64,000 nucleotides of DNA from Haliscomenobacter sp. Its GTDB lineage: Bacteria; Bacteroidota; Bacteroidia; Chitinophagales; Saprospiraceae. Shown piece after piece: positions 61,908-64,000 of this stretch. Position 1 is the stretch's first letter. Every line of letters starts with the position of its first letter. Location: the NCBI GenBank assembly GCA_016713275.1, contig JADJPL010000028.1, positions 248,001 to 312,000 of the forward strand. The letters run 5' to 3'. The position numbers and the translations under genes were made by a program. The notes under the pieces were generated by a model. The model saw only the letters and a program-made list of their open reading frames with translations. It was not told the DNA's origin and made no database searches.

Positions 61908-62883
61908 TTAAGCGCTCACCCGCTCCGGTTCGAGCCGGCTGATGTCAATGTCTGCGCACCGAAAATGGCCTTTCGGGCAAGCCTTATACCCATGCAAACC
62001 GCAGGGACGGCAGGAGAGCTTTTCATCGGTTTCCACTACTCGCGCTCCCGGCGACAACGGCGTAAATCCAAATGCCGGTACTGTGGAGCAGAAAATCGCC
62101 GTAACCGGAGCATCCATTGCCGATGCCAGATGAATGGGAGCGGAGTCGTTGACGTAATTCATCCGGGCGCGCTGCATCCAGGCGGCCGATTCCAGCAGGG
62201 ATAAGTTGCCAGCCCTATTGAGGGTGTCCGGATGACGGACGGCTTCCCGGATGCGTTCGCAGGCCTCCTTATCGGCCGGGCCGCCGAGCAGAATGACTTT
62301 TACCTGGCTTGGTATCTGGTCGATCAGCGCGACCCATTTTTCTGCGGGCCATTGTTTGGTGAACCACACCGAGGTGGGCGCCATGCACACATAATCCCCT
62401 TCCGGGATGGAGTCAAAGGCTGCCGGCGGTGGGTACAGCCGGGGGGGCGTGAACCCGGTGTCCGTCCATCCCGAAAGCAGGGACAAGTTCCGGTCCACTT
62501 CGTGCGACTGGCCAATGACGTGGGGAACCGGCGGGTGTATGCCCAGGACAGCGGGTTTTTGGAAAGCCATGGACGGCCCTGGCGCCGGAAAGGACGGCCA
62601 TCACCCCACTGGAAGCAAACCGGTGCGCATTGACGGCCAGGTCGTAGCGCTCCCGGCGCATTTGCCCGATGAGGGCCCGCATACTTTTTGCTTTCTGTTT
62701 TTTGTCGAACACCAATACCTGACGGAGAAAAGGATGCCCCCGGAGCAGCGATTCATTGCCCTTGCGGACGAGGAAATCGATGGCCGCATCGGGGAAGGCC
62801 TGCCGAAGCTTTTCGATGAGCGGCGTAGCCAGCACCACATCGCCGAGAAACGCCGTTTGTATAATCAGGAACTTTTTAGGCAT
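61908..62883 (-). CDS. Heptosyltransferase-like GT9 glycosyltransferase (two apparent frameshifts)
   Basis: The first frame (ATG 62883) reads FLIIQTAFLGDVVLATPLIE, the ADP-heptose:LPS heptosyltransferase start, through VLSGARAVHGFPK. It then continues NPLSWAYTRRFP in a second frame and HVIGQSHEVDRNLSLL in a third, ending at 61908. Single bases are missing in T5 (62556-62560) and G4 (62522-62525) of the plus strand; joined length is about 325 residues. The C-terminal half holds YVCMAPTSVWFTKQWPAEKW, VILLGGPADKEACE and NYVNDSAPIHLASAM, the donor-binding pattern. Role: adding heptose or another sugar to lipopolysaccharide. Four bases separate it from the gene upstream. Confidence 0.87.
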
Positions 62884-62887
62884 GGCA

Positions 62888-63541
62888 TCAGGAGCCGGGC
62901 GTCTTTTTCTTTTTATAGTCGCCGTTCTTCCAGGAGTCGAAGAATTTTTTCCAGGCGATGGGGTTGAAAATATTCATTGGAGGTTGCTGCCCATAATAAT
63001 AGTAGTTGCTGGATTGCTTCCGCAAATAGTAATCGGCGTTTTCGTTGCCATCATAAGTGACGCTTTCCTTGGCGCGGGCGAGGGCTTCGTTGGCCAGGTT
63101 TTCGGCGGCCCGGCGTTGGAGCTCCGGCGTCACATCCATGGCGAGAAATTCAAGGCGGAAATTTTCCCGGCTGGGCCAGGGAAAGACCACCGTTTCCGGA
63201 AGGTTGATCGTGTCCTGGGTCATGAGTTGCACGATGGAGTAGTGGTCGTCCCGATACTGGGGCGGCATTTTGAACTCGATCGTTTTGTACCCTATGGCAG
63301 AAAATACGACGGTTTCATTTTTGCGGATGACCAGGGAGAAAAACCCTTTGAAGTCGGAATAGGTCCCCCGGTTGGACCCTTTGACGTATACGCTGGTGTA
63401 GGGTACGGGCGTGAGTTGGCTGGTCGTTCCATCCAAAACAAGCCCCGATAGCTGCACCAGGGTGGAATCATTTTGAGCGGAAGCCGTAACCCACATTCCC
63501 GACAACCGGCAGCTCAAGAGTAAAAGACGTGTCCAATTCAT
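62888..63541 (-). CDS. Carboxypeptidase-regulatory-like domain protein
   Basis: A 217-residue exported protein (signal MNWTRLLLLSCRLSGMWVTA, cleavage near SAQ). Residues about 28-110 form a CarboxypepD_reg-like beta-sandwich: LSGLVLDGTTSQLTPVPYTS, RGTYSDFKGFFSLVI and VVFSAIGYKTIEF. The rest, including NFRLEFLAMDVTPELQRRAA and YYYYGQQPP near the C-terminus, is conserved in many Bacteroidota but has no known role. It is upstream of the heptosyltransferase gene in one operon. Confidence 0.82.
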   Translation of the reverse strand: MNWTRLLLLSCRLSGMWVTASAQNDSTLVQLSGLVLDGTTSQLTPVPYTSVYVKGSNRGTYSDFKGFFSLVIRKNETVVFSAIGYKTIEFKMPPQYRDDHYSIVQLMTQDTINLPETVVFPWPSRENFRLEFLAMDVTPELQRRAAENLANEALARAKESVTYDGNENADYYLRKQSSNYYYYGQQPPMNIFNPIAWKKFFDSWKNGDYKKKKTPGS

Positions 63542-63616
63542 CGCAAAGCAGTTTTCTATTAGACCTTCAAAGATCAGCAAAGGTTTGTTAACCTTCACTT
63601 AAAGATAGGAAAAAAA

Positions 63617-63711
63617 ACGGTAGACGGTGGGACGGTAGACGGTAGACGGGGGAAATTACCGTCCCCCGTCCACCGTCCCCCGTCCCCACCGTCCCCCGTC
63701 CCCGTCCCCCG

Positions 63712-63713
<2 letters not shown>
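63617..63713. repeat. 7-bp tandem repeats in both orientations
   Basis: ACGGTAG/ACGGTGG heptamers on the left (63617-63650) face GTCCCCC/GTCCACC heptamers on the right (63660-63713), so the tract can fold on itself. It ends at the hppD stop codon. Confidence 0.85.

Positions 63714-64000
<287 letters not shown>

Overview
The window looks like chromosomal DNA from a Bacteroidota bacterium, probably near the Saprospiraceae/Haliscomenobacter-type lineages. Evidence: two secreted proteins end in a type IX secretion (T9SS) C-terminal sorting domain. There is a hybrid two-component system with a reg_prop propeller and an AraC output. Promoters of the Bacteroidota type TAnnTTTG lie just upstream of several starts. 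DUF3667, DUF5777 and Uma2 proteins and several lipoproteins also fit. The first gene is the 3' end of gyrB and the last is the 3' part of a 4-hydroxyphenylpyruvate dioxygenase gene running off the right edge. I see no rRNA, tRNA or CRISPR array.

Layout. 0-12 kb: gyrB end, D-Ala-D-Ala ligase, a leucine-rich-repeat protein, a DUF3667 membrane protein, a 1.4 kb block of nested intergenic repeats, a membrane-anchored MutS-like ATPase, an XRE regulator with a well-formed promoter/operator, a GH127 beta-L-arabinofuranosidase and a Uma2 nuclease. 12.1-15.7 kb: an AT-rich island with about 1.5 kb of decayed sequence and an RloA/RloB (AbiL-like) defence pair. 15.8-23.7 kb: a short DnaE-type polymerase, a YdeI/OmdA pseudogene, an atypical SDR, tryptophanase and UvrC. 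23.8-29.1 kb: a P460-type haem lipoprotein and a glycosyl-transfer cluster (two GT-C-like membrane proteins, one GT2, one lipoprotein). 29.2-40.7 kb: a segment bounded by two near-identical direct repeats of about 970 bp, each carrying a copy of the same small secreted-protein gene. Inside it are a T9SS PhoX-like phosphatase, MITE-like elements, and a redox cluster: di-haem peroxidase, cytochrome/FG-GAP lipoprotein, Tat Rieske lipoprotein, DUF5777 barrel and two CX4CH cytochrome-like proteins. 40.8-50.7 kb: a second LRR protein, an Rpn-type nuclease, a hybrid two-component regulator with a T9SS beta-propeller protein behind it, and a Bro-N protein. 50.9-64 kb: metF, a rhodanese, an internally deleted M16 peptidase, methylmalonyl-CoA mutase, a GHL10 glycosidase, an AntA-like regulator, hemW, a BamA/TamA-like barrel, a GT9 heptosyltransferase-like gene, a carboxypeptidase-regulatory-domain protein and hppD.

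Two features colour the whole reading. First, intergenic DNA is full of structured repeats: 7-bp tracts, 9-bp tracts, at least two double-hairpin families, and a MITE-like family with GTCTTTTGAGA-type ends. Second, at least nine otherwise well-conserved genes are broken by single-base indels, mostly losses in short homopolymers. That pattern looks more like sequencing error than gene decay, so for these genes I give the joined extent. Separate from this, the YdeI gene, the M16 peptidase and the first copy of the duplicated secreted protein carry lesions that look genuine.
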